Source of the DNA: Platanthera guangdongensis
Lineage: Eukaryota; Streptophyta; Magnoliopsida; Asparagales; Orchidaceae
DNA length: 64,000 nucleotides
Direction: 5' to 3'
Assembly (NCBI GenBank): GCA_039583875.1
Contig: CM077162.1
Coordinates: 167,109,220-167,173,219 of the forward strand
Both the position numbers and the translations under genes were made by a program. The notes under the pieces are model-generated. The model made no database searches. It saw only the letters and a program-made list of their open reading frames with translations, and was not told the origin of the DNA. The number at the start of each line of letters is the position of its first letter. Within the stretch, counting starts at the first letter, position 1. Positions 23,193 to 33,161 of the stretch are shown piece by piece.

Positions 23193-24010
23193 ACGCTCGG
23201 TCTGTCCGTCGGTCTGCGGGTGGAAGGCGGTACTAAAAGTAAGCCGAGATCCCAAGTAAGCATGTACGGCCCTCCACTCAAAGCATCCGCAACCGTGTTC
23301 GCTTTTCCGGGATGATAGTGGATCTTGTAATCATAATCACAGAGAAACTCCAGCCACCTCCTCTGTCTCAGGTTTAGGTCCTTCTGAGTATCGATATACT
23401 TGAGATTCTTGTGATCTGAAAAGATGTCACAATAAATCCCATATAAGTAATGCCTCCATATCTTCAGGGCGAAAACCACAGCCCCGAGCTCTAGATCATG
23501 TACTGGGTAGTTATGCTCATGCTTCTTCAACTGTCTCGAAGCATAAGCGATAACGTGTCCATGCTGCATCAAGACTGCACCCATCCCCTGATAAGAGGCG
23601 TCCGTGTAAATATGGAATCCTTCGCTCCCGGATGGAAGCGCAAGAATGGGGGATGAGATGAGTCGGTCCTTCAGCTCCTGAAAAGCCGTCTCACACTGCT
23701 CTGACCAAACAAAATCTGTGTCCTTCTTTGTCAAGGACGTGAGGGGGAGTGCTATCCTCGAGAACCCCTCCACAAACTTGCGGTAATAGCCTGCTAGTCC
23801 CAAGAAACTGCGGATGTCAGATGCGGTCTTCGGCCGCGGCCAATCCTTCACTGTCTCTATCTTGGCCGGGTCCACTGCTAACCCAGCCCCACTGATCGTG
23901 TGCCCCAGGAATGCCACCTCCTGCAACCAGAACTAGCACTTTGAAAATTTTGCGTACATCTGGGTCTCCCTCAGCCACTGCAAGACCTGTGCCAAGTGCT
24001 CCGGTCCAGA
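23193..24010 (-). pseudogene. pol: Gypsy RT C-terminus, RNase H and integrase scrap
   Basis: Minus strand. It enters in the RT thumb (EHLAQVLQWLRETQMYAKFSKC), with a stop at the next codon (TAG, 23,933-23,935), then [33 protein letters not shown], and RNase H ([38 protein letters not shown]). The RNase H end is fused directly to a late integrase piece in another frame, [15 protein letters not shown] (about 23,195-23,240), so the zinc domain and the first two catalytic aspartates of integrase are deleted. The right end stops abruptly where plus-strand integrase begins. Confidence 0.92.
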
Positions 24011-24011
24011 A

Positions 24012-24767
24012 GTGCCGGCCCTCCTGCTCAGATTATGCATATTGGATACGGGGAGGCCTTGGGAGAGGCTGCTGCCATTGATCGAGTTCTCGTATAATAA
24101 CAGCCACCAGGCTAGCATCAGGATGGCTCCGTACGAGGCTCTTTATGGGAGGAGATGCCGGACATCGCTATCATGGGTACAGGATGTGGATACCAGGGCT
24201 CTGGGATCTGATTATATAAAGGACACTGAGGCTCAGATTCGATTGATCAGGGATCGGCTACTGGAGGCCCAGAGCAGGCAGGCAAAGTATTATGATGCTC
24301 GGCACCAGCAGGTGGAGTTCCAGGTTGGAGATAGGGTATTCTTGAAGATACGTCCGGTACACGGTGTTTCACGGGTGCGGAGGCACAAGAAGCTCAGTCC
24401 ACGATACATGGGGCCCTACCTGATCCTGGAGCGGATCGGCCCCTTAGCTTACCGACTGCAGCTGCCACCGGAGTTGGGTGCACTACATGACGTCTTCCAT
24501 GTCTCTTCCTTACGGAGAGCTCTCCTTCGGCCGAAGCAGCACAACACTACTACAGCCGGACCGGTAGAGCCTGACAGATTAGTGAGATTGGAGCCGATCC
24601 GGATTGACGATACAGTCATCCGAGTGTTGCGGAAGAAGAAGGTTCCCCTTGTGAAGGTGCTGTGGTCCAACCATGGACGGGAGGAGCACACTTGGGAGCC
24701 GAGAGATCTGATGCTGGAGCAACACCCGGAGCTATTCGCATCTGGTACATTTAAGTTATGTCTTTAA
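24012..24767 (+). pseudogene. pol: Gypsy integrase C-terminal region with chromodomain-like tail
   Basis: Plus strand, 251 codons, open. Its start falls in the integrase stretch that should follow GQTER (LCILDTGRPWERLLPLIEF), about 20 residues after the minus-strand piece ends, so the two halves of one integrase now face opposite ways. Further blocks: YNNSHQASIRMAPYEALYG, FLKIRPVHGVSR, LSPRYMGPY, HDVFHVSSLR. The tail (VIRVLRKKKVPLVKVLWSNH, then EEHTWEPRDLM) has the shape of the Tekay-type chromodomain. It lacks a start and the catalytic core. Confidence 0.93.
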
Positions 24768-24852
24768 ATTTCTTGATAATTCTTGCAAATAGAACCCCGT
24801 AAACCCGAACTTAAATTTCGGGGACGAAATTATTTTCTTGTTTATTGGAATT
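24768..24852 (+). other. Post-pol spacer with GGGGACGAAATT tract
   Basis: It contains the GGGGACGAAATTA sequence typical of the stretch before a Tekay 3' LTR. The LTR start TGTAACATCCC follows at 24,853. Confidence 0.75.
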
Positions 24853-25095
24853 TGTAACATCCCATGTTACTTCTGGACCCCTCAACTTAGATTGGGTTAG
24901 GCATGGGGTGAGACCTAAGGAGATCAACTAGGTTTGACCCTAGGTAGTGGGTGGTAGCCATGTGGAGCCCACTATAGGACCAAGTCAAACTAGGTCAAAC
25001 TAGCCTAATTAGGGACCTTAGCCACACCATGACCCCACCACATTGCCCTAACCCAATCTAAGTTGAGGGGTCCAGAAGTAACATGGGATGTTACA
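24853..25095. repeat. Folded-back LTR start, 243 bp with 49-bp terminal inverted repeats
   Basis: Begins TGTAACATCCCATGTTAC and ends with the exact complement of its first 49 bp, ...CATGGGATGTTACA. Between them lie nine bases and the 144-bp segment also found at 23,049-23,192. It is best explained as two LTR starts, one from each orientation, joined at the shared CCTAACCCAATCTAAG sequence. Confidence 0.85.
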
Positions 25096-25238
25096 TGTTG
25101 TACTGCACCGTGCAGTGCAGGACATTGAACGGATGAGAGTGCATCATCACTCGCACCGAGATGCGTGTGCGAGTACTGATACACTCACAGTCGCTGGATA
25201 CTGCACTGCACGGTGCAGTACAACATCCCCCTTACCCC

Positions 25239-26390
25239 TTAGGCTCCTTTTGTTAAGCGGGAATTGGGCCGTTGGAATTGGTATTCATTTACCAATTCCA
25301 ATTATAGTTGTTCGGTATGTCAAAAAATTTGTGGGAATCGAAAATCAAACCTAATTCGGTCGGAATTGAGTATAAGCTCATCCAGTGACATTCATTTCTG
25401 ACCTCGCTAGGTCAGACTTCGTGATTCCAATCCTGCTCCTTTTCCTTCTCCCTTCGTCGCGATTCTGATTCCCCTCCCTGTTCCTGTTCCCAATCTCGTC
25501 GCCTCGACTACTTCAGCTCCGGCTCCCGCCGCCGCTCCTGCTCCCATCGTCGTTCCTGCTCCGGCTCCGGCTCCCGTCGTCGTTCCTACTGCCGCTCGGC
25601 TGGTAACTTCTTCTTCTTCTTCCTCTTCTTCTGGTATGTTTCTCATTTTTTTTACTGCTTGGTCATTCCCAACTTTATCTCCTGTGGCAACGTAAGTCAA
25701 ATCAGTCTTGAAATTTTTTTTTACTGATTATACTCAAAGCATTTGGTTATTAAATTAGATGATTGATGTTTGCCTAGTAATAAAAGCATTAGTTTGATGT
25801 TATTTATTACTCTTCTTACAGTTCTAAGTTTGATGTTTGCCTAGTAATGACAGCATTAGTTTGATTTTACTGCATGGTCAGCCTAATAAAGTCTTAGTTC
25901 CGACTGTAGGATTTTGCAACCTAGATATTAAACTAGACTAATGATTTTGATTGGTTTGTTTAAATTTACCCAGTTTAGAATAATTTCCCGCTTGTATTGG
26001 TGCACCAAAAATATTGGTCTTATATGACCCTCGTTTTTGAAGTAAGATGCCTTTTATGTTTGATTGAATTGCAGAAATTATATGGATAAAGGCAAGGGAA
26101 AAGCTGGTAAGGCCATTGAATGGTCATATATTCCCTGAACATCACAGATGGACTGTGTTTTATCGACTGCTCTCCTAGAGCAGCAAAATTTGGGGAACAA
26201 GACGGCTAGTGGTTGGAAAAGTGTCGCGTACACAGTGGCAATTCAAGCATTAAAAGAGGTTTGCAACGTCGACATTAGTAAGGAGAAGATAATGGGGCGA
26301 ATAAAAATATGTATTAAATACTACCAAGAGATATCGGCAATGCTAGATACTGATGACATTAATATCGTTCAAGTACCTGAAGAGGTTTAG
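25239..26390 (+). mobile_element. PIF/Harbinger-like transposon remnant
   Basis: TTA (25,239-25,241) followed by GGCTCCTTTTGTT resembles the TTA target and terminal sequence of plant PIF/Harbinger elements. A Pro/Ser/Ala-type low-complexity stretch (25,430-25,640) and AT-rich DNA follow, then a Myb/SANT-like ORF of the sort carried by this superfamily. I found no transposase and no right terminal repeat, so the right boundary is uncertain. Confidence 0.55.
26082..26390 (+). pseudogene. Myb/SANT-like DNA-binding protein fragment (Harbinger type)
   Basis: ATG 26,082 starts MDKGKGKAGKAIEWSYIP followed by TGA (26,136, probably a former Trp). The frame continues MDCVLSTALLEQQNLGNKTA, GWKSVAYTVAIQALKE and ISKEKIMGRIK, which is the Myb/SANT-like domain (Myb_DNA-bind_3 family) found in plant Harbinger accessory proteins and in domesticated host genes. 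The domain normally recruits the transposase to DNA ends. A CAG acceptor-like site (26,074) precedes the start. It ends at TAG 26,388, and the same frame then runs into unrelated sequence. Confidence 0.8.
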
Positions 26391-26398
26391 TATGTTCT

Positions 26399-27800
26399 TC
26401 ATCTTCTACAAAAATCTGACATAGCTTTCGTCTTGACTGAGCCCTGTCTGCTGTGGAAGAGGGAAGCACTAGAATTGTTTGCAAATGCCAAGGTGGATGC
26501 ATCAGCAGGAAAATTCAAGACTGTAGTAAGTGGGAAGAAGATAAAGATTACCCCCAGAAGGCTTAACAAAGCACTGCAGGTGCCAAAGCTCTCTATGAAT
26601 GACGACGAAGACGAACTAGCGCAGGATGATATTAAAACTGCAATGAAATGGTTTGGGTTGTCCAAGCACTCCATCGGCTCAATCTTAAGGAAAGAACACA
26701 ACCTAAGGGGTAAGTTCTTAGCTGATATCGTTGGAAAAGCCTTGCTCAGCAAAACCGCCTTTGACGATAAAATATCAAAGAAGATGTTCGAGGTAATCGC
26801 AAGAATTATCTTGTCAATGAATACCGACTGAGGGAGAATCCTATTTGAAAGGATTTTTGAATGTATAAATGAACCAAACATAGTGAGAATTCTTTCCCTA
26901 TTTTTGTGACAAACTGTCCCAGAAATCCTGAACTTATAGCTTAGGGCGAGAATACATCACATGCGGAGAATGGACATCAAAATGCTTGATCGATGGGAAA
27001 GAGTTCTTCTGCCTTGTGGACCATCAGCAATAGAGAAGAAAGGAAAGAAGGTTGCAGCCCCAGAGCTAAGCAGCTCGAGCAGTTCTGCTGAAGATGAGGT
27101 AGGGACTCAAGATTCAAGTCCAACAGAGTCTGATGAAGAGGTAAGGAAGGACAAAAATGCACAGGTACCAGTTTCCTCTGATCGTGCTGCTAGAAATCAG
27201 TTGAGCGATGCTCATTTTGAAGAAACCCCCGATAGGGATGATGTGTTGCCTTCAGTTGAAGTTACCGGGAAAATTGCTGAAACTATTGTTACCAAAATTT
27301 CAGCTAGGTTGGAAGGCGACGATTTTAGTTCTGATGATGCAGCTGATCACTGTCAAATCCTGATGATGCTGAAGTTCCTAGGCCTCAGATTGAGGGGGAG
27401 ATCACTTTGACTTCTGAAATGGAGATTGCAATGTCTAAAGGTGAGCAACTCCTGGCTCAAGTTATGGATGCTAAATTTGCTGAGAAAAGGAATGCACCAG
27501 TTGAGGGGAGCAACTGAAAGAAGAGATAATGCAAGATGCATTAGTTATGGGGAAGTAGCTATAGGTCCCTCCAAAAATAGTTCAGACCACTACAAGTAAT
27601 ACAGATGCTGCTGCTGCTGTTATACTGAATGCCAATGAAGGCATGACAGTGACTGAGGGGGAGATTCAATCTGAACTCCCTGCTCAGATAGAAATTCACA
27701 ACATTGTTTCCTCAATGTCAGAAGAATAGAAAGATGCTCTGAAAAAAGAGATTGATGAAAAAGAAAAGAAAAGATTAGACAAACTCTATAACCTCATGTT
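26399..27800 (+). pseudogene. Fragment of a retroelement accessory ORF
   Basis: Open at 26,433-26,831 and again at 26,961-27,410, then decayed. The first part (FKTVVSGKKIKITPRRLNKA, FLADIVGKALLSK, ILSMNTD) resembles the N-terminal domain of the accessory ORF in the SIRE-like element at 52,126-55,218 (FMTDVVGKVLLAK, VDRKNMNWG). That domain matches what databases call a putative plant transposon protein domain. The second part is Ser/Asp/Glu-rich. The function of the family is unknown. It lies in frame with the Myb/SANT fragment upstream, separated by one TAG. Confidence 0.65.
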
Positions 27801-28028
27801 GAAGGCATCCCCTTTTTTTAATACGAATAAAATATTGAATTTATTAACCCTTATAACAACCCCTTTTTTTAATACGAATAACCCTATTCCCATGTTATCG
27901 GTTGCTAAACCCTAATAACAACCCCTTTTTTAATACGAATAACCCTATTCCCATGTGACATAAATTCAATATTTTCATATGAATAGGATTATTCGTATTG
28001 AAAAAAAGGGGTTGTTATTAGGGTTTAG
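27796..28028. repeat. Foldback with repeated CCCCTTTTTTTAATACGAATA motif
   Basis: The arm CTAAACCCTAATAACAACCCC... (27,905-27,950) pairs with 27,981-28,028. The same motif occurs twice more in direct orientation upstream (about 27,808 and 27,858). A second pair, AAAATATTGAATTTA (about 27,829) and TAAATTCAATATTTT (27,961), nests around it. It is probably the end of a foldback DNA element that has been partly duplicated. Confidence 0.75.
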
Positions 28029-28068
28029 CATTGTTGTCTATGAGCAACTATTTGATAACCACAAATTG

Positions 28069-28846
28069 GTATTTTAAGAAACCGATATTCACAAATAAAA
28101 TTGTTATCAGCAAACAAAATTGTTATCCTGCGGCGAGGCTTCACCGTTGGCAGATGCGATCCCTTACATCTGCGGACCTTTTGTATTCCACTAGCGTGCG
28201 AAGAAGCTATATCAGGTTCATCATATCGCTCGATCGTTCGCTAATATTTGAAGACAAATGACAGATTTCTACGCCTGGAAGAGCGTTAGCGAGGTGGGAG
28301 GCTTGTTGGTATAGCCACGGTTTTGTTGATTTCTTGTGATCTTTTTTTGCATGCCTTAGATAATTTAGATTGTTTGAGATGAGCTGCAAATGAATCCTAA
28401 AAAAATATTAAGATGCAATAGCTCATCAGCTAAGATAAGAGCATGTGTAAAAAAAGTAACAAACGAAACAGAAGAATTTTCACGAGTAGGAGGATCTTAC
28501 GAAAATAAAATGTTAAATTCGGGCTGTTCAATTTCCAAATAAAATTTGTTATCCGAAAATATTAAGCTGCAATAGTATTTGAAGAAACGGATATTCGCAA
28601 ATAAAATTGTTATCTGCAAACAAAATTGTTAAGCAGCGAGGCTTCATTGTGGGCAGATGCGATCTCTTACATCTGCGGATCTTTTGTATTCCGCTTACGT
28701 GCGAAGAAGCTATCTCAGGTTCATCATATCGCTCGATTGCTTGCTAACATTTGAAGACAAACGACAGATTTCTAAGCCTGGAAGAGCTTTAGCGAGGTGG
28801 GAGGCTAGTCGGAAATGCTGCGGTTTTATTGATTTCTTGCGATCTT
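28069..28846 (+). repeat. Direct duplication, 506-bp period
   Basis: 28,069-28,343 and 28,575-28,846 are about 90% alike (e.g. GCAGATGCGATC, CATCTGCGGA, GAGGTGGGAGGCT). The intervening sequence is AT-rich. The second copy ends exactly where the Athila-like LTR starts, so that insertion cut it short. Confidence 0.85.
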
Positions 28847-28938
28847 TGATGAGTTGTAAATATTTGTATTTTTCAGTACTTTATTTAGGTCGTTTAAGTT
28901 TATTTTCGTTTTTTTTAGTTATTTTTGATCAATAAAAT

Positions 28939-31049
28939 TGTTGATGCGCGGAAACGTCGCGGGGCACCAGCCAGCTAACACGGAGGGGGTGTTCGGTCTC
29001 ACAAGCTAGGAGAGGAGGAGAGGAGGAAAGGAAGGAAGCCTCTGAGTGCTCGAGAGTGGAGCAAACGGCTTGTCAAAGAGGGTTGCGGGGATAGAGGAGA
29101 GAAGCTTGATCAACGGGGCGGGTTGATCAAGAGAGGAGAAGGAGGTTGACCAGGAGCTGTCGAGCAGACGGCTAATATGACGGTTGTGCTTGCAGGTTGG
29201 TTGCCGAGAAGGGCTGAGCTGAGCTAAGAAGAAGCTTGCTGAGCAGAGGAGCAAGGCTTGCTGAGTAGAGGAGAAGAAGAAGAAGAAGGGGGCCGCTAGC
29301 AGCGGCAACAACATACTTCGCCCGCCGCGGCCTAAATGCCACTCCTGCGACGGGCTTTCCTTTTATTAATAGCTAGAGATTACAAGCTTACAAGTACACC
29401 TTTACAACAAAATCACTTAAAGGGTACAAGGAGAAGCTGGCGGCTAAGAGAGAAGAAAGTGCCAGAAAGCAGAGGAGAAGCTGCCAGAGACTAAGTAAAA
29501 GAGTCTGCTGGCAAGCTGGAGGACTGAGAAACTGAGTCTGCAGAGTCTGCTGGCAAGCTGCTGAAGAGCTGCTGGAGAGCTGCGCGGACGGGAAACTGAG
29601 TCCGCAGAGCTTGCTGGAGGAGGTGACGACGGACTGCGCGGACTGGGAAACGGAGTCCGCAGGGTCTACTGGCAAGACTTGCAGGATCCTCCAACCGTGC
29701 AGAATGAGAGACACCATGGGCTATTTATAGGCCCAGGGAAGTTCTTCTAGAAGCGGGGCCCAGTGACATCAGCATGACGACCTGCGCGGACTCCGCGGAC
29801 AGAGATTTTGCGTCCGCCACTGTCGAGCGATGAAGCAAGCGGCAGAAGGCCCTGGAGAGAACTGGGGTCCGCCCCCTAGCGGGCGGACTGGGCGGACTCC
29901 GGGAGGAGTCCGCCCGGCAGGCCGGAGGCCGCCCCCTAGCGGGCGGCCTGGGGCGGACTCCGGGGGGAGTCCGCCCGGCAGGGCGCCGGGGCCGCCCCCT
30001 AGCGGGCGGCCTGGGCGGACTCCAGGGGGAGTCCGCCCGGCGGGCCTGGCCGCCCCCTTGCGGGCGGCCTGGGCGGACTCCGGGTGGAGTCCGCCCGGCT
30101 GGCGGGCAGAGGCCGCCCCGGGCGGGCGGCCTGGGCGGACTCCGGGTGGAGTCCGCCCGGCTGGAGCCGGGGCCGCCCCCTAGCGGGCGGCCTGGGCGGA
30201 CTCCGGGTGGAGTCCGCCCGGCTGGAGCCGGGGCCGCCCCCTAGCGGGCGGCCTGGGCGGACTCCGGGTGGAGTCCGCCCGGCTGGAACCGGGGCCGCCC
30301 CCTTGCGGGCGGCCTGGGCGGACTCCTAGTGGAGTCCGCCCGGCTGGAGCCGGGGCCGCCCCCTTGCGGGCGGCCTGGGCGGACTCCGGGTGGAGTCCGC
30401 CCGGCTGGAGCCGGGGCCGCCCCCTAGCGGGCGGCCTGGGCGGACTCCGGGTGGAGTCCGCCCGGCTGGAGCCGGGGCCGCCCCCTTGCGGGCGGCCTGG
30501 GCGGACTCCGGGTGGAGTCCGCCCGGCTGGAGCCGGGGCCGCCCCCTTGCGGGCGGCCTGGGCGGACTCCAGGGGGAGTCCGCCCAGCGGGCCTGGCCGC
30601 CCCCTTGCGGGCGGCCTGGGCGGACTCCGGGTGGAGTCCTCCCGGCTGGCGGGCAGAGGCCGCCCCGGGTGGGCGGCCTCGACGGACGGCGGCAGGAGGT
30701 CGCCGCCCCTTGGGCAGCAGGGAGGTCTCCCCTGGCGGGCGTCCTCGGCGGACGGTGGTAGGAGACCACCGCCCCTTGGGAGAAATAGGAGGCCGCTCCT
30801 GGGAATGCTGTTGGCGGACTCCTGCAAGGAAAAGCACTGCATGATTAGCGGACCTGACCGCATGTCCCGCGAGGGTGAGCCATGAGAATAGCTCGCCGTC
30901 CCGCAGGGCACGCGGTTGCTAGGAGACCTAGGCGGATAGGGAAGACTGTCCGCCTACGCTGGGACCCATCGCGATCGAAAGGGACAATCTAAGGGTCACG
31001 ATGAGCCAGCTGGCCACCTTGGGAAGGATCGCTGATTTCTGGGTTAACA
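28939..31049 (-). repeat. 3' LTR of gag-only element
   Basis: On the plus strand it reads TGTTGATGCGCGG to GGGTTAACA. On the element's own strand it starts TGTTAACCCAG. A 61-bp minisatellite fills its middle, and a TATA box (CTATAAATAG on the minus strand, 29,721-29,730) lies about 140 bp past the array. Confidence 0.93.
29860..30660. repeat. 61-bp GC-rich palindromic minisatellite (about 13 copies)
   Basis: Each unit contains two hairpins: GGCGGACTCC facing GGAGTCCGCC, and GGCCGCCCC facing GGGCGGCC. Because 61 is one more than a multiple of three and no stop codon occurs in most frames, the array is open in nearly all frames and gives long Pro/Arg/Gly/Ala-rich false ORFs on both strands. 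The sister LTR carries the same number of units, two of them left of the Athila insertion (35,780-35,907) and about 11 right of it. Confidence 0.95.
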
Positions 31050-33161
31050 TAATCCCCGCACTTTTTCAAGTTCTGCAAAAGAACTTCGAAAAAGTTGGAG
31101 ACCCACGAAAATCGTGATCCACCCCAACGGAAGAAGAGGAGCAAGGAGAGACAGAACCTGAAGACTCTCCTTAGAAGCTTGGTGCTTCTTGTCTACTTTC
31201 CTGCAAAAGGAAAGTTAGGGCAAGCATGTAGGGGTGGCACATCGAGTGTGTACCTGAATTTGCTTTTGCAAAACGAAGAAGGCGTGTCTTCTGTAATGTT
31301 CTGCAAAACAAAAGTGAGGAAAACAGAAAGGCATAACAACTCGCAAGTACCTGAAAGGGACCTGCAAGTCTTTGCTGATCTCTGCAAGAAGAGAGTTAGG
31401 AACATGCACAATATATGAGAGTAACTTGCAAGTACCTGTGAAGAAACTTGCAAGGGTTTGTGGATCTCTGCAAGAAGAGAGTTAAGAGCAGGTATTGTAT
31501 ATAAAAATAAGCTGCAAGTACCTGAATGAGGCTTGCAGGTGTTTGCTAATTTCTGTAAGAAGAGAAGTTAGAAGCAAATAAGATATGAAGATAACTTGCA
31601 AGTACCTGTGAAGAGAAGGCTTGCAAGTGTTAACTGTAGACTGTTAGTTGTCGACAAGATAAGGCCGATATGACCAATTAAGCAAGAAGAATGCCTGATG
31701 AATACTATTATGAAACCCATATCAATAAACTGAGTTAATTGTTGACAGATATGACTGGATTGCGATAGCATGGCTGGTAGCACTTGAGCAAAATAATATA
31801 TAGAAGATAAGAGCAATAGAACTTATATAGATAGAGTGCGAGTCATCATCCGATAGAGCTTTGAATAAGCAATTCATATAGGATGAGCACGAGCAAAGTG
31901 ATTGCTGAAAATCCTTTTGGTAGGTCGGATTAACCTGTTCACCTGCGAAAGGAGGGAAGAGAGAAAAGGAGGGCTGCACCCGGAATGATTAAAGTGGGTT
32001 GAATGCTGCCACAGGTGTTCCCCGTGGGCCTTATGCATCACTTGCCCGAGAAATCATACCGAGTATAGTCCTACGCAAAGCGGGCTGGCCGCGCATCCTG
32101 AAGGAGGGAAAAAGAAAAAAGAGGTCCATGTTCGGAATGACTACAGAGGGTTGAATGCTGCCACAGGTGTTCCCCGTGGGCCTTATGCATCACTTGCCCG
32201 AAAAAATCATTCCGAGTATGGTCCTGCTCGAAGCGGGAAAGGAAAAAGAGGTCCATGTTCGGAATGACTACAGAGGGTTGAATGCTGCCACAGGTGTTCC
32301 CCGTGGGCCTTATGCATCACTGACCTGAGAAAGTCATTCCGAGTATGGTCCTGCTCAAAGCGGGCTGGCCGCGCATCCTCAAGGAGGGCACAAAGCAAGG
32401 GAAGGTCCTGAGAAGGACCGCTGGAAGCAAGGAAGATCCTGAGAAGGATCGCTAGAAACAAGGAAGATCCTGAGAAGGATCGCTAGAAACTCTGCTCTCT
32501 TGCCCTGGGCACAAGCATCACTGATCAAGGAGACAGGTTGCGCCAAGAGGCCTATATTGTCTGTGTATTGATCAGTGGAGTTGTGAGAACCCGAGAGGCA
32601 TGGATCGAGGATACCGGAGAGAGTTATTCGGCCACCACAGTTGAAGGATGATCCAAGAGACAAGGCTACGCTTGATCGCCATTGCTTGTCCAGCGAAGAT
32701 CATCCTAACCGTAGTGTTTCCTATAAGACGCACAGCAGAGCTAACACATGGGGCTCCCCTAGCATACACTCTGTGTTAGATGCCGGCTAGGATCCTAAGC
32801 CTGAAGCCCATAATCGTAGATGAACTGCTCCCACTACACACATGGGTATACTCCCGCCATATGTGGTCGAAGCGGTAGTGCGAGAACAAACTACGGAGGG
32901 AATGTTTCAGACTCGGCGAAATCTCATTGGCGTATTGATCCAGAGAGAGAGAGAGAGAGAGGCAACAAAAAGGGAACTGTGTCAGTACAGGATCTCTGAA
33001 TAAAAGCTTTGCAGAAAAGCAAGAAAAGAACACTGAGAAGTGTTGTAATGAAAATGTTTGAAAGAGGGAGAGTAAGAGTTGAGATAACCCCTGTAGGTTG
33101 TAAGGAGCTCTGGAGGACTGTGAAGTCCCTCGCTTTGGAGGACTGTGAAGTCCTTGCTAGT
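31050..33161 (-). other. Non-coding 3' half of gag-only element, with tandem repeats
   Basis: Three tandem families are visible. About four copies of an 85-bp unit (CTTGCAAGTACCTG...CTGCAAGAAGAGAGTT) span 31,336-31,640. Three copies of 126-152 bp (GGTTGAATGCTGCCACAGG) span 31,980-32,397. Three copies of a 31-bp unit (GAAGATCCTGAGAAGGATCG) span 32,398-32,490. A (GA)n run lies at 32,941-32,962. No coding similarity is seen. Confidence 0.85.

Larger units (their letters stand above)
18600..25095 (-). mobile_element. Rearranged Tekay/Del-like gypsy element (6.5 kb)
   Basis: Bounded by TGTTG at 18,595-18,599 and 25,096-25,100, a perfect 5-bp target duplication. Left edge TGTAAGACCCCC and right edge GGGATGTTACA are what the 3' end and 5' start of a minus-strand LTR should look like. 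Inside, an RT-RNaseH-integrase scrap is on the minus strand (23,193-24,010), while the integrase C-terminus and a second LTR start are on the plus strand (24,012-25,056). A 144-bp segment of the LTR is present at both sides in opposite orientation. Gag, protease, most of the RT and most of the 5' LTR are missing. It is inactive. Confidence 0.8.
18587..25231. repeat. Foldback MITE split by the Tekay-like element
   Basis: Left piece 18,587-18,599 (GGGGGGTGTGTTG) and right piece 25,101-25,231. Joined across the insertion they have inverted ends GGGGG(T)(G/A)TGTTGTACTGCACC at the left and the complement ending TACAACATCCCCC at the right. The visible hairpin arms are 25,096-25,120 and 25,201-25,225, 25 bp and perfect. 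The element is about 140 bp. The target duplication of the inserted element (TGTTG) falls inside its left arm. Confidence 0.75.
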
